From NCBI RefSeq assembly GCF_000526995.1, contig NZ_AZUI01000001.1:2046001-2110000 (forward strand): a stretch of DNA of 64,000 nt. Reading direction: 5' to 3'. Below the pieces are notes generated by a model. The model did no database searches. It was not told the origin of the DNA and saw only the letters and a program-made list of their open reading frames with translations. The stretch comes from Lacrimispora indolis DSM 755 (lineage in GTDB: Bacteria > Bacillota > Clostridia > Lachnospirales > Lachnospiraceae). Below, piece by piece: positions 1 to 7,404 of the stretch (position 1 is the stretch's first letter; each line of letters begins with the position of its first letter). The translations under genes and the position numbers were made by a program.

Positions 1-66
1 GAGCCTTTCCGCTTCCCTCAGACCCTGCTGGATTCTGGTCAAGAAACTGTTGTCTGTAGTTCCCAT
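1..66 (-). CDS. N-terminus of an unidentified protein, cut by window edge
   Basis: An ATG at 64-66 on the minus strand opens a frame that stays open for 22 codons to the window edge. It is preceded by a strong AAAGGAGG ribosome binding site about 7 bases upstream, which is the main support. The visible residues start MGTTDNSFLTRIQQGLREAE and are charged and helix-like; no family is recognisable. It lies just outside the decayed prophage that begins near 165, so it is probably host DNA. Confidence 0.55.
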   Translation of the reverse strand, partial: MGTTDNSFLTRIQQGLREAERL

Positions 67-164
67 ATATTTCCTCCTTTGCAAAGACGGTTGTATTCCA
101 ATATACAGATATTATACTAGATTATTGTAAATTGCGCACCTGTTATTTTGTCGTTTTTTGATTT

Positions 165-183
165 GTAAGAGAAAAGTAAAAAA
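165..183. repeat. Left 19-bp direct repeat of decayed prophage (attL-like)
   Basis: GTAAGAGAAAAGTAAAAAA occurs here and again, identical and in the same orientation, at 2597-2615. This copy lies 59 bases from the stop codon of an integrase remnant, the usual place for an attachment core. The pair encloses only phage-derived debris. The A-rich composition leaves some chance of coincidence. Confidence 0.5.
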
Positions 184-241
184 TATACAGGGATTCCCTA
201 TAAAATAAAGGAATTCCTGTATTTTAAAGTTATCTGTGATA

Positions 242-650
242 CTACTTTGATACTAAATCCTGTAATTTGTTTGCGACCTCGCTGTGCTTATTGGGATATA
301 AATGTCCATAAATATTGTTTACCATATCCACTGAATCACCTATGCGCTCTGCTATAAGATAAGGAGAGAAGCCCATATCTATTAATAGGGAAACATGGCT
401 GTGGCGGATGTCATGAATGCGTATTGGTTTAATTCCGGAAGATGCGCAGGCGCCTTTTAAGCAAATTCCTAATTTATACCGGGAAAATTGAAAAGCCTAT
501 CCTCAGCTTTTACTCCATAATTCTTATCTATGTACTCTTTCAGACATTCTGTGAGAAATGGAGGTATGGTTACAAGTCTTGTACCGCCTGCTGTTTTGGG
601 AGATGTAATAACGTCGTTTTGATCATGGCGGTGATAAGTTTTTGAATATC
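242..650 (-). pseudogene. Phage tyrosine recombinase (integrase), frameshifted C-terminal remnant
   Basis: Read on the minus strand, two overlapping frames together give the catalytic part of a tyrosine integrase. The upstream frame holds the ...PKTAGGTRLVTIPPFL... region and the downstream frame holds HDIRHSHVSLLIDMG (the H-x-x-R box) and the tyrosine region near IYGHLYP, ending at a stop at 242-244. The frames join at about 485-495 through a one-base shift, and everything N-terminal of the catalytic domain is missing, with homology ending near 650. Integrase identity is clear from the motifs; the protein cannot be active. It would have acted on the neighbouring 19-bp repeat. Confidence 0.85.
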
Positions 651-662
651 AATGATGCATGT

Positions 663-806
663 ATGACAAACATTCAAAATGCAGTTGCATTGGCAGATGA
701 AAGAGTAGCGGAAGCGTTCCAGGAATGCTTATGGCAGTCTGGTATGCCTGAAGAAATAATTCGCGAGTGTGAGGTTAATGTCCTTGTTAGAGAAAGTTAT
801 ATTTGA
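663..806 (+). CDS. Small phage-type protein, probable gene fragment
   Basis: A 47-codon frame from ATG 663 ends at TGA 804-806. The same frame is open upstream through the junction with the integrase remnant (for example from TTG 642), so this is probably the tail of a longer gene whose start was deleted. The product (MTNIQNAVALADERVAEAFQ...) is acidic and helical with no recognised domain. No convincing ribosome binding site precedes the ATG. Confidence 0.35.
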   Translation: MTNIQNAVALADERVAEAFQECLWQSGMPEEIIRECEVNVLVRESYI

Positions 807-997
807 ACGTACATGTTGAAGAGTAAACAGGAGGCGGTCAACCCCGTCTCTTTTTAATACCCAAAACGACACTTATCCACAATGTTGTGGAAACAATTGT
901 GGATTGAGTGTTAATATCTGAAAATACGACACAAAACTGCAAATTATTACAGGGTTTTAGTCGCTTGTTATGCACAAATTGAAAGGAAGTGAGCCAG

Positions 998-1525
998 ATG
1001 GCGTTGTCAGCCAAACAGAAATTATTTGCAGATGAGTACCTGATTGACCTTAATGTCACCAGGCCTTACAAGGCAGCATATACCAAGGTCAAGAAAGATG
1101 AAACAGCCAAAGCGGCTGCAAGCAGAATGTTAACCAATGTTAACGTTGCGGCTTATGTTGAAAAGCGAATGAAGGACCGGGAAAAACGTACTGAGATCAC
1201 CCAGGACATGGTTTTAAAGGAGCTTGCTAAGATCGGTTTCGCAGATATTACTGACTTTGTGACGATTGAAAGCAAAGGAAGCTATAAAGCAGTGCAGATA
1301 AAATCCCCAGATGAAATGCTAAGGGATAAGTTAGGGGTCATTGCCGGAATCAAGGAAGGTGCCAATGAGATAGAAATTAAACTGAATAATAAGGAAAAAG
1401 CCCTGGAACTGATTGGCAGGCACTTAGGTATGTTTAAGGATAAGCTGGAAGTGTCTGGCATTCTGGAGACTGAGAAAACGAAGCTTGATGATTTGATTAA
1501 GCAGATGCGCCGCGGTGATGGATAA
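998..1525 (+). CDS. terS: Phage terminase small subunit
   Basis: A 175-aa protein of the Terminase_2 type, which recognises phage DNA and hands it to the large terminase for packaging. The N-terminal part (ALSAKQKLFADEYLIDLN, then AAYTKV and ASRMLTNVNV) is the typical helix-turn-helix region of this family, followed by a helical oligomerisation region and a charged tail. ATG 998 is preferred over GTG 989 because AAGGAAG lies 8 bases upstream of it, whereas 989 is inside that site. The gene looks intact although its neighbours are broken: the large subunit starts in a TAATG overlap and is destroyed after 17 codons. Confidence 0.85.
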   Translation: MALSAKQKLFADEYLIDLNVTRPYKAAYTKVKKDETAKAAASRMLTNVNVAAYVEKRMKDREKRTEITQDMVLKELAKIGFADITDFVTIESKGSYKAVQIKSPDEMLRDKLGVIAGIKEGANEIEIKLNNKEKALELIGRHLGMFKDKLEVSGILETEKTKLDDLIKQMRRGDG

Positions 1526-1815
1526 TGAGTGATGAGCGCCTGCTTCTGTCAGAGAAGTATAAAACCTTTCTAAAATGAGATGGTCCGGTAGAGTTCCTGG
1601 AAGTGACCACGGCTGCGGGGACAAGAAGAAATGGCAGAAGGCCCTGGATTACGGTAACATGGGAAGAATATGTTGGTGGGGCAAATGAACTATATATCCG
1701 GGGAGCAAATAAAGCAGGTTTTGTAGGAGAATCTTATATTTCATTTGAAACTGCCCAAATTACGATAAACTATGGTACTGTTGGAGGCGGATGCAATCAG
1801 GGATTGGTATTTTGA
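1525..1815 (+). pseudogene. Terminase large subunit, N-terminal remnant with in-frame stop
   Basis: ATG 1525 overlaps the terS stop (TAATG), the normal terS-terL junction. The frame reads MSDERLLLSEKYKTFLK, meets TGA at 1576-1578, and continues in the same frame as DGPVEFLEVTTAAGT, which matches the start of the packaging ATPase with its Walker A region degraded (the expected GKT is lost). After about 1640 the frame is open to 1815 but no longer resembles terminase, so the rest of the gene was replaced by unrelated sequence. Confidence 0.75.
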
Positions 1816-1953
1816 GGAGGCTACGGTGCAGGCAGCTATTGAACTGACCAAGGAGCTGATGGAGCCATGGTGAAGGGCCTGCAATCTTCTGGCGGAAAGT
1901 GGTATTACTTGGATCAGGATGGAGCGCTGCAGTATCCAGGGCTGGATGAATAG
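1790..1953 (+). pseudogene. Endolysin scrap: amidase fragment plus one cell-wall-binding repeat
   Basis: From 1790 one frame reads DWYFEEATVQAAIELTKELM, characteristic of the middle of N-acetylmuramoyl-L-alanine amidases (Amidase_2), and stops at 1871-1873. A second frame, 1876-1953, reads GGKWYYLDQDGALQYPG, a choline/cell-wall-binding repeat. Both are remnants of a modular lysin. A related scrap ending with a similar DQDG...LQ.PGL stretch lies at 51.3-51.6 kb. Confidence 0.7.
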
Positions 1954-2092
1954 GGTCCCAATGGAATTTGTAAGATATTATTAATAGTACAGTCTTAAGT
2001 TGGAACATATAATTATACTGGCAGGTACAAACTGCTGGCAATCGTGTATAGGATGGTAGGCCTCGATTCTACATAGAATGGAGGTGTTGCTC

Positions 2093-2179
2093 ATGAAGTA
2101 TTTTGACTTTAAGGATTTAATGTCTTTTGGCATGTTCTTTCTGGCACTGCTGACATTCGTCTTATTGACGTGTCGCTAA
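2093..2179 (+). CDS. Putative holin-like toxin (type I toxin peptide)
   Basis: A 28-residue peptide, MKYFDFKDLMSFGMFFLALL followed by TFVLLTCR: a short polar N-terminus, one hydrophobic transmembrane helix and a basic end. This matches the small holin-like toxin family (Hol_Tox) of Firmicute chromosomes and prophages, whose translation is normally blocked by an antisense RNA. ATG 2093 has GGAGGTG nine bases upstream. A strong terminator follows 4 bases after the stop, and minus-strand -10 like sequence (TATAAT, about 2267-2277) lies just beyond it, where an antitoxin RNA could start. The peptide family call is fairly secure; the antitoxin is inferred. Confidence 0.7.
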   Translation: MKYFDFKDLMSFGMFFLALLTFVLLTCR

Positions 2180-2183
2180 ATAC

Positions 2184-2224
2184 AAAAAACCTTCCCTGTA
2201 CTTTGGCCGGTTGGGAAGGTTTTT
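2184..2224. terminator. Bidirectional terminator after the toxin gene
   Basis: AAAAACCTTCCC at 2185-2196 pairs with GGGAAGGTTTTT at 2213-2224 around a 16-base loop. It has A and T tracts on both sides, so it can stop transcription from either direction, as in convergent toxin/antitoxin RNA pairs. Confidence 0.85.
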
Positions 2225-2738
2225 GCTTTTCTAATTAGCCAACCACCCTGTGGCGATTGCCTTTTTTATTATATTATACTTACTTTTAAAATATTACAAG
2301 TAAAGGAATCTTTACAAAAAATAAGGGTGATTGCGGCAAAGAATATAGGTAGGTGTCAGATTGCATTTTATCCCCATTCCCCCAAGTATGTTTCAGTTTC
2401 GTCAGCATTAACTCTACTTTTATCAACAAATTGCTGCGAGTAACCGTTATTTCGGGCCAGCCCATTACATAAAGTCGTGATACTATTATGATACAAAAAA
2501 AACATATAAACAGTATAAAACATTTGTTTTTATGCGAATTATCTTTAGAATTGCTGTAAAAACAGGGGGTGTCGTGGCTAAAATATGATGGGCTTCGTAA
2601 GAGAAAAGTAAAAAAAACAGGAAAATGGGTCTGTGGGGTTAAATTAATAGGGTTTATGCAGACATTGTCGGAAGCGATTAGAAATCAGAAGGGATATAAA
2701 TGACATAAGAACCGTTAATCTCCTCATAAAGGAGAGGT
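2225..2738. other. Gene-free stretch at the right end of the decayed prophage
   Basis: No frame here has a credible start, ribosome binding site or recognisable product. A short inverted repeat (CCACCCTGTGG) lies at about 2245-2255 and AT-rich promoter-like sequence on the minus strand at 2265-2300. The right prophage repeat is at 2597-2615. Confidence 0.5.
2597..2615. repeat. Right 19-bp direct repeat of decayed prophage (attR-like)
   Basis: Identical to 165-183 and in the same orientation. Trivial continuation of the A tract follows. Together the two copies bound 2.4 kb of integrase, terminase and lysin debris. Confidence 0.5.
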
Positions 2739-2869
2739 GCCGGCAAGATTGGAGGAATCCTGCCGGCAATATGAAAAAAGTTTATTTATAAGGATATTAC
2801 CTGTAACAAGTATTAATATACCGGGCTGTTGTGTAGAAAAGTTGTGGAAGATGTGAACAGTTTGTGAAA
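2739..2869 (-). ncRNA. Small-RNA-like element with phased TTCACA boxes, copy 1
   Basis: Read on the minus strand, hexamers TTCACA (2863-2868), TTCACA (2852-2857), a degenerate third box (2841-2846) and TACACA (2830-2835) are spaced exactly 11 bases apart. After 9 bases comes a -10 box TATATT (2815-2820). The predicted RNA starts near 2808, forms a weak AGG/CCT hairpin and ends in GCCGGCAGGATT...AATCTTGCCGGC (2739-2767). That stem pairs completely only on the minus strand, where the one non-Watson-Crick pair is G-U rather than A-C. Copies 2 (42997) and 3 (48726) share the layout. No U tract follows directly. Confidence 0.55.
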
Positions 2870-2981
2870 GGGAAGTGCAGCAGCTTGATCTGTGCTTACT
2901 CAGATACATTCAGGATGATCCGGAGACAGCGGCAGAGCCTGTAAAATTATCAGGCTGGAGGCGGAAAAATAAACGGCAAAC

Positions 2982-3011
2982 TTGCGTTCCCTGTACCATG
3001 TATGATACAAT
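2982..3011 (+). promoter_or_regulatory. Likely trmB promoter
   Basis: TTGCGT (2982-2987) and TACAAT (3006-3011) separated by 18 bases, 55 bases upstream of the trmB start. Confidence 0.4.
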
Positions 3012-3065
3012 CGATCAGGCAATGTATGTTTTCATTAAGATGAATTTATTTGGAGGAATTTTAAG

Positions 3066-3704
3066 ATGAGGTTGCGTCATATACAAGGCTCGGAAGAGGA
3101 GATTGCGAACAGTCCGTATGTTGTCCAGAATCCTTTTGATAAAAAAGGCTGCTGGAAGGAAGTGTTTGGCAATGAAAATCCTATTGAAATAGAGGTTGGC
3201 ATGGGTAAGGGCCGTTTTATCATGGAGCTGGCCGCCATGAACCCGGAAATCAATTATGTGGGCATTGAGAGATATCCCAGCGTTCTTTTGAGGGGTTTGC
3301 AGAAGCGGGCTCAGATGGAGCTTGATAATATATTCTTTATGTGCGTGGATGCAAAAAACCTGGGTGATATATTTGCCCTCGGAGAGGTACAGAGGGTGTA
3401 CTTAAACTTTTCTGATCCTTGGCCAAAGGACCGTCATGCTAAACGCAGGCTCACATCAGAGGATTTTATGGCGGTTTATGACCGGATTTTAAAGCCTGAC
3501 GGCACTGTGGAATTTAAAACCGACAACAAAGGCCTGTTTGATTACTCCCTGGAATCCATTCCTAGAGCCGGCTGGCAGGTTAAGGAATTTACCTATGACC
3601 TTCATCACAGCCAGATGGGAGAGGGGAACGTGATGACAGAGTATGAAGAGAAATTTTCCTCCAAGGGGAATCCCATTTATAAATTGACAGCAGGAAGAAG
3701 ATAA
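3066..3704 (+). CDS. trmB: tRNA (guanine-N7-)-methyltransferase TrmB
   Basis: A 212-aa cytoplasmic enzyme that methylates G46 in the variable loop of tRNAs with S-adenosylmethionine. The SAM-binding motif IEIEVGMGKGRF is near residues 38-49, the acidic turn VGIERYPS follows, and the family signature SDPWPKDRHAKRR lies near residues 118-130; the length matches the family. GGAGG sits 9 bases upstream of ATG 3066. The gene appears monocistronic, with its own terminator at 3714 and a tRNA-Lys gene 350 bases downstream. Confidence 0.95.
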   Translation: MRLRHIQGSEEEIANSPYVVQNPFDKKGCWKEVFGNENPIEIEVGMGKGRFIMELAAMNPEINYVGIERYPSVLLRGLQKRAQMELDNIFFMCVDAKNLGDIFALGEVQRVYLNFSDPWPKDRHAKRRLTSEDFMAVYDRILKPDGTVEFKTDNKGLFDYSLESIPRAGWQVKEFTYDLHHSQMGEGNVMTEYEEKFSSKGNPIYKLTAGRR

Positions 3705-3713
3705 TATTTTTTT

Positions 3714-3753
3714 AAAACCGGTGTTTGGTTTCTATAACCATAATGCCGGTTTT
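3714..3753 (+). terminator. trmB terminator
   Basis: AAAACCGG at 3714 pairs with CCGGTTTT at 3746-3753, with an inner TGGTT/AACCA helix. It begins about 10 bases after the trmB stop. Confidence 0.8.
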
Positions 3754-3792
3754 GCATATAATAAAACAAAATCAGTTGTGGGAGCAGCGGTT

Positions 3793-3945
3793 ATGGGAAT
3801 GAAAGACAAGGTCACAAGCAAGCTTCTTCAAGCTACCAGTGATAAGACGGAATTAAATAAGAAAATGCTGACCTGGAACAAATCTTTTGTAGATGTGAAC
3901 AAAACCCTGAGCGGAAATATACAAAAAAATAAGAAAAATAAATAA
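3793..3945 (+). CDS. Small hypothetical protein (doubtful)
   Basis: A 50-codon frame from ATG 3793 gives a lysine-rich product (MGMKDKVTSKLLQATSDKTE...) with no known domain. There is no clear ribosome binding site. A GTG at 3721 would extend it, but that start lies inside the trmB terminator. It could be a real small gene or a chance frame. Confidence 0.25.
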   Translation: MGMKDKVTSKLLQATSDKTELNKKMLTWNKSFVDVNKTLSGNIQKNKKNK

Positions 3946-3981
3946 ATTCGAAAAAGTTGTAAATTATTTGTAAAAAAGGTG

Positions 3982-4010
3982 TTGACTTTTGTTGGATACG
4001 GTTATATAAT
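3982..4010 (+). promoter_or_regulatory. Promoter of tRNA-Lys
   Basis: TTGACT (3982-3987), a 17-base spacer and TATAAT (4005-4010), 46 bases upstream of the tRNA 5' end. Confidence 0.8.
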
Positions 4011-4056
4011 TACACACGTGCTCAAGACGAGAGTACAGTGTAGAAACGAAAGACAA

Positions 4057-4129
4057 GCGCCTTTAGCTCAGTTGGTAGAGCAGTAGACTCTTAATCTATT
4101 TGTCCGGGGTTCGAGCCCCCGAAGGCGCA
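4057..4129 (+). tRNA. tRNA-Lys (anticodon CTT)
   Basis: A 73-nt cloverleaf: acceptor GCGCCTT (4057-4063) pairs with AAGGCGC (4122-4128), the D arm is GCTC/GAGC, and the anticodon stem GTAGA/TCTAT encloses loop CTCTTAA with anticodon CTT. The T arm CCGGG-GTTCGAG-CCCCG is standard and the discriminator base is A. The 3' CCA is not encoded. The 3' half, from the anticodon loop onward, is duplicated at 18278, so the gene is the integration site of the following island. Confidence 0.95.
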
Positions 4130-4195
4130 TCAAAAGTTCCGGTTTTGCAGACAGAGAGCTGCGGGGTTGGGGCTTTTATTTTGTTTGGATTTATG
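4087..4195 (+). repeat. Left direct repeat (attL-like) of the tRNA-Lys island
   Basis: Positions 4087-4184 are identical to 18278-18375 (98 bp). After one mismatch the identity continues to 4195/18386. The repeat begins in the anticodon loop, the usual crossover point for tRNA-targeted integrases, and includes the tRNA 3' half and its terminator. Confidence 0.9.
4132..4180 (+). terminator. tRNA-Lys terminator
   Basis: AAAAGTTCCGGTTTTGCAG pairs with CTGCGGGGTTGGGGCTTTT through many G-U pairs around an 8-base loop, followed by TTATTTT. It starts immediately after the tRNA and is copied with it at the right end of the island. Confidence 0.7.
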
Positions 4196-4343
4196 CGGAG
4201 TTGCTGGTGTTTGTTATGTTAAAATTGAATTGGTTGGAGAGCGGATGCTGGGTGAGCGTCCGCTTTTTTTCTTTTAGGGAAAAATATTTCTTTGCAAATT
4301 CAATGCAAATTTTTTTCCTTTGGTGTTGTGGAAGATTTGAAAA

Positions 4344-4784
4344 ATGGATGTAGCTGTCACCTTTATGAGAATGAAGGATGACCACATGAAAAACGGGCTG
4401 CTCAAGCCAGCCTATAATGTACAGATAGCAGTGGAGAATTATTTTATTATTCATAGCTATATCAGCAGTGAACGAACGAATTACAATACCTTGATTACCG
4501 TATTGGAAAAACACCAACGGGTTTTTTGGCACGATCCAAAGCAAACAACTGCAGACAGTGGCTATTGCAGGGAAAAGAATATGATTTATCTAAAGGAGCA
4601 GGGAATTAAAAGCTACATCAGGCTGCAGATGCACGAAAAGACGAAAATCAAGGCATACAAGGAAGACATCGGAAAGCATTACAACATGATGTACATGATA
4701 GAAGAAGACACACATTATTATCAATATCATAATGGAAGAAGCCTTACCTATATCCGTACCGAAATAAGTCATCAGGAAGAGTGA
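4344..4784 (+). pseudogene. IS1182-type transposase, internal remnant
   Basis: The frame reads DVAVTFMRMKDDHMKNG, LKPAYNVQIAVENYF and DPKQTTADSGYCREKN, the conserved middle of IS1182/DDE_Tnp_1 transposases (the second catalytic Asp lies in TADSGY). The N-terminal third, with the first Asp, and the C-terminal part, with the Glu, are missing. After about 4770 the sequence diverges. No terminal inverted repeats are visible. It is where an island integrase might have been expected. Confidence 0.75.
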
Positions 4785-4936
4785 TTCTCAAAGAAAGCAT
4801 AAAAACATCCCCGAAGGAAAACCGAACACCTGAAAAGTGTGGATTCCTGCGAGGATGTTCTTATTTGGGGACAAATGGATTAAAAAATACCATTACCCGA
4901 CTGCCCCTTTTTGATTATTTTCATGAAATATATCGG

Positions 4937-5914
4937 TTAGGCTGCCTCTTTGTTCCCATCAGCTTCCGTACTTTTCGATTTGTTCGAGATTACCCTGCAC
5001 ATAACGGCGGATATCAGGGTTGTAATCAAAAAGGTGAGAGCAAGCAAGGAAACCGCTTCTGGTACATATGCTGTGTATGCCTCATTGCCTGCCGCCATGA
5101 GAGAAGGATCCACACAGGCGACTCCTGTGGTAGCACACAGACCGGCACCAACCCAGCCGGGTCTCTTTAAGATAACTTTGTCGGCTAGAAAATACATAAA
5201 CACCAGATTGATAACAAATATAACCAGTGCGAGAATAATCCCGCGTATACCAGCATGGAAAGCAGTCTTTAAATTAATAGCGGCTCCAAATACAAAGCCC
5301 ATCAGCACGAGACAGATGGTGGAAGCCGGCTTGATAAATTTAATAAATTCCGGATCCAGATTTCCCAGCAGCATACCAAGAAAGAATGGTATCAATACAT
5401 TAATGGCAGACATCCAGTTGACAGCATCCGAGCCGCCGGAAAGGTTGAATACGAGGATGGACCAGACGGACATGCAGAAAAGCTGTGGGAGCAGCATCAT
5501 GCCGATATCCTCAGGCTCTCCGTATTGCTGTGCCAGTGAGATAAATAATCCGGGGTTCATATAGCAGATGGCGGGAATAAAAGCGAAGGCAGAGATACCC
5601 CAGATCCCATCCACACCAAAAAAGCGCAGAAACAGAGTTCCGATACCGAAAATGATAAGCAGCTTAAATATGGCATAAGTAGCACCGTATTTCAAAATCT
5701 TACCTATTTTCGAAAAGGAAACGGTAGCACCGCTGGAAAACAGCATAAGTCCGATGACGCAGTATGTACCAGATTTGAAAAGACCTTCGCTGGGCCCTCC
5801 CAGTGTGGTCCAGAATGTAGGAAAGAGTGTGTTAAATACGGCGGATATCAGTAAAGGAATAATTAATAGCCCACTGGGGATTTTATGCATGGTTTTCATA
5901 ATGTTTAATTTCAT
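4937..5914 (-). CDS. KdgT-family 2-keto-3-deoxygluconate-type permease
   Basis: A 325-aa integral membrane protein of the KdgT family, which in enterobacteria imports 2-keto-3-deoxygluconate by cation symport. The length matches (about 327 in E. coli), and about ten hydrophobic segments and the motifs FAFIPAICYMNPGLF, GYATGVACVDPS-like ATTGVACVDPS and the acidic loop PEAV are seen. ATG 5914 is preceded by AGGAG at 7 bases. It is transcribed away from the IclR gene from a promoter covered by two palindromic operators that also occur before the 7.4-15.8 kb operon, so it probably imports that pathway's substrate. The real substrate need not be KDG; a related carboxylate is equally likely. Confidence 0.8.
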   Translation of the reverse strand: MKLNIMKTMHKIPSGLLIIPLLISAVFNTLFPTFWTTLGGPSEGLFKSGTYCVIGLMLFSSGATVSFSKIGKILKYGATYAIFKLLIIFGIGTLFLRFFGVDGIWGISAFAFIPAICYMNPGLFISLAQQYGEPEDIGMMLLPQLFCMSVWSILVFNLSGGSDAVNWMSAINVLIPFFLGMLLGNLDPEFIKFIKPASTICLVLMGFVFGAAINLKTAFHAGIRGIILALVIFVINLVFMYFLADKVILKRPGWVGAGLCATTGVACVDPSLMAAGNEAYTAYVPEAVSLLALTFLITTLISAVMCRVISNKSKSTEADGNKEAA

Positions 5915-5972
5915 TGTAATCTCCTCTCATTTTCCAAAAAGTGATAGTTAAACTATCAAAATATGTTATTTG

Positions 5973-6041
5973 CACTATACCGAATAGTGGGACTGCTATA
6001 CCGTATAGTGGGATCATAACAAAAAAGTTAGAAAAATGCAA
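5973..6041 (-). promoter_or_regulatory. Permease promoter with two IclR-type operators
   Basis: On the minus strand TTGCAT (6036-6041), a 17-base spacer and TATGAT (6013-6018) form a promoter. Directly downstream are palindromes CTATACCGTATAG (5996-6008) and CACTATACCGAATAGTG (5973-5989), each followed by GGGA on the plus strand, in a position that would block transcription start. A third palindrome, GATAGTTAAACTATC, lies in the leader at 5943-5957. Confidence 0.7.
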
Positions 6042-6198
6042 GTGTAAAAATACAAATTTCACAAAACACAGAAGTTACATTATAAAACTTTGAGTGGTAT
6101 CAGAATAGATTGCTTTTTTTGTAAATTAATAATATGATAATAGAAACTGATGGTACAGCAAAAGAGTGTGCCAAAACTTTTTAGAACGGATGGTTAAT

Positions 6199-6930
6199 AT
6201 GGTAGAGAAGATTTTTACAGTACTTGAGGCAGTAGGACAGACAAAAGGGAACAACAGCGTGAGCGTGATCCAAAAGCTGACAGGATTTCCAAGAAGTACA
6301 GTTCACAGGACGCTTCAGAGTATGGAGAAAGCGGGAATGATTGTTTATGTACAGGATCAAGGTTATTCCATCTCCCAGAAACTTCAGCTCCTATGCTTAA
6401 GTTACAATCAGAACACAGATTTCCTGGAGGTAATGATTCCGCTGGTCAAGAATATTTCGGAAAAAACCCAGGAAACCGTTTCTGTGAATGTTATAAATGA
6501 TATAGAGCGTATCTGCGTTTACAGAGCTGAGGGGCACAAACGTGCCATCAGCAATGTGCATATGGGGGACAGAGGCCCTCTTTTCATTGGTTCTACGGGG
6601 CGTATGCTTGCGGCATCACTTTCTTCTTCAAAATTTGAGGAGGCTTTTCAATATAGTGAAAAAAATGGGATCATCACTGCAGCGAATAAAAAAGAGATCC
6701 TTGAAAAAATTGAAAAATGCCGTCAGGACGGGTATGCCGTTAGTAAAGAGGAGCTTTATACCGGCTGCTGGTCCATTGCTGTTCCAATCATTAGTGTGAT
6801 TACAAAAGAGATAATAGGAGCCCTTTCAATCAACAGTGTGATATCTTTTTACTCGGAAGAAGTGAAAAAAATGTATATAGAAATGCTTCAGGAAGCTGTG
6901 GATGAGGCAAGCGTTAAATTATTAAGATAA
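6199..6930 (+). CDS. IclR-family transcriptional regulator
   Basis: A dimeric DNA-binding protein of about 243 aa. The N-terminal winged helix-turn-helix contains VIQKLTGFPRSTVHRTLQSM, typical of IclR proteins. The C-terminal two thirds is the IclR effector domain, with the characteristic GDRGPLFIGSTGRMLAA loop. ATG 6199 is taken because GGATGG lies 5 bases upstream; ATG 6190 and GTG 6166 are in frame alternatives. It sits between the divergent permease and the same-direction catabolic operon, and the shared CTATACCGTATAG palindromes at both promoters are the likely binding sites. The position of those sites after the -10 boxes suggests repression relieved by a pathway metabolite. Confidence 0.9.
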   Translation: MVEKIFTVLEAVGQTKGNNSVSVIQKLTGFPRSTVHRTLQSMEKAGMIVYVQDQGYSISQKLQLLCLSYNQNTDFLEVMIPLVKNISEKTQETVSVNVINDIERICVYRAEGHKRAISNVHMGDRGPLFIGSTGRMLAASLSSSKFEEAFQYSEKNGIITAANKKEILEKIEKCRQDGYAVSKEELYTGCWSIAVPIISVITKEIIGALSINSVISFYSEEVKKMYIEMLQEAVDEASVKLLR

Positions 6931-6980
6931 AAGGTGACAATAAAATACAGAGATGAACCGTTTTATCCTGTAGACAAAGT

Positions 6981-7011
6981 TGGAGTTAGGGCACAAGCCC
7001 TAACTCCATTT
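6981..7011 (+). terminator. iclR terminator
   Basis: GGAGTTAGGGC, loop acaa, GCCCTAACTCC, then ATTTTGT. It is an 11-bp perfect stem about 50 bases after the regulator stop. Confidence 0.85.
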
Positions 7012-7234
7012 TGTCATTATTCATTATAAAATTTTGTATCATTTGGGCAAATATAGTAATCATAATACTTATCATATATATTTATATTTCTTAAAAAATC
7101 TACTTTTCGTCTTTGGTCTTTAATGCAGAAACAACGGCTGTATTTGATCATCTAGTATCAGCTTCGCTATCGCCTGTGTTCGATGACCCGAATCCCTAAT
7201 TAAGGTTTCGCTATTTTTCTATCTTAAAACAGAC

Positions 7235-7262
7235 AAAATCCAGGGTGCAAGCCCTGGACTTT
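7235..7262. terminator. Terminator hairpin upstream of the operon
   Basis: AAAATCCAGGG, loop tgcaag, CCCTGGACTTT. It is one of three strong hairpins between iclR and the operon. Bases 7012-7234 hold no credible gene. Confidence 0.6.
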
Positions 7263-7274
7263 GTTTACAGTCTG

Positions 7275-7302
7275 AGACGGTTATATGAACCGTCTTTTTT
7301 TA
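7275..7302 (+). terminator. Second terminator upstream of the operon
   Basis: AGACGGTT, loop, AACCGTCT followed by TTTTTT. It insulates the operon promoter at 7320 from upstream transcription. Confidence 0.75.
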
Positions 7303-7319
7303 ACACTTTAAAAAACATC

Positions 7320-7375
7320 TTGCAATAGTAAAAAGAAAGTGATATATTGATAAATGGGACAGCTATACCGTATAA
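7320..7375 (+). promoter_or_regulatory. Catabolic operon promoter with IclR-type operator
   Basis: TTGCAA (7320-7325), a 17-base spacer and TATATT (7343-7348). The operator CTATACCGTATAA (7363-7375), flanked by GGGACAG and TGGGAC, lies at the start point. Its core and flanks match the operator 5996-6008 in front of the permease gene. Confidence 0.75.
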
Positions 7376-7404
7376 TGGGACAACAATGGAGGAGGTTATT
7401 AAAG

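Noticed and set aside
442..645. 67-aa plus-strand frame
   Set aside because: It is antisense to the integrase remnant, whose motifs clearly define the coding strand.
3721..3945. 74-aa gene starting at GTG 3721
   Set aside because: The first codons form the trmB terminator hairpin and there is no ribosome binding site; only the shorter ATG 3793 version is kept, with low confidence.
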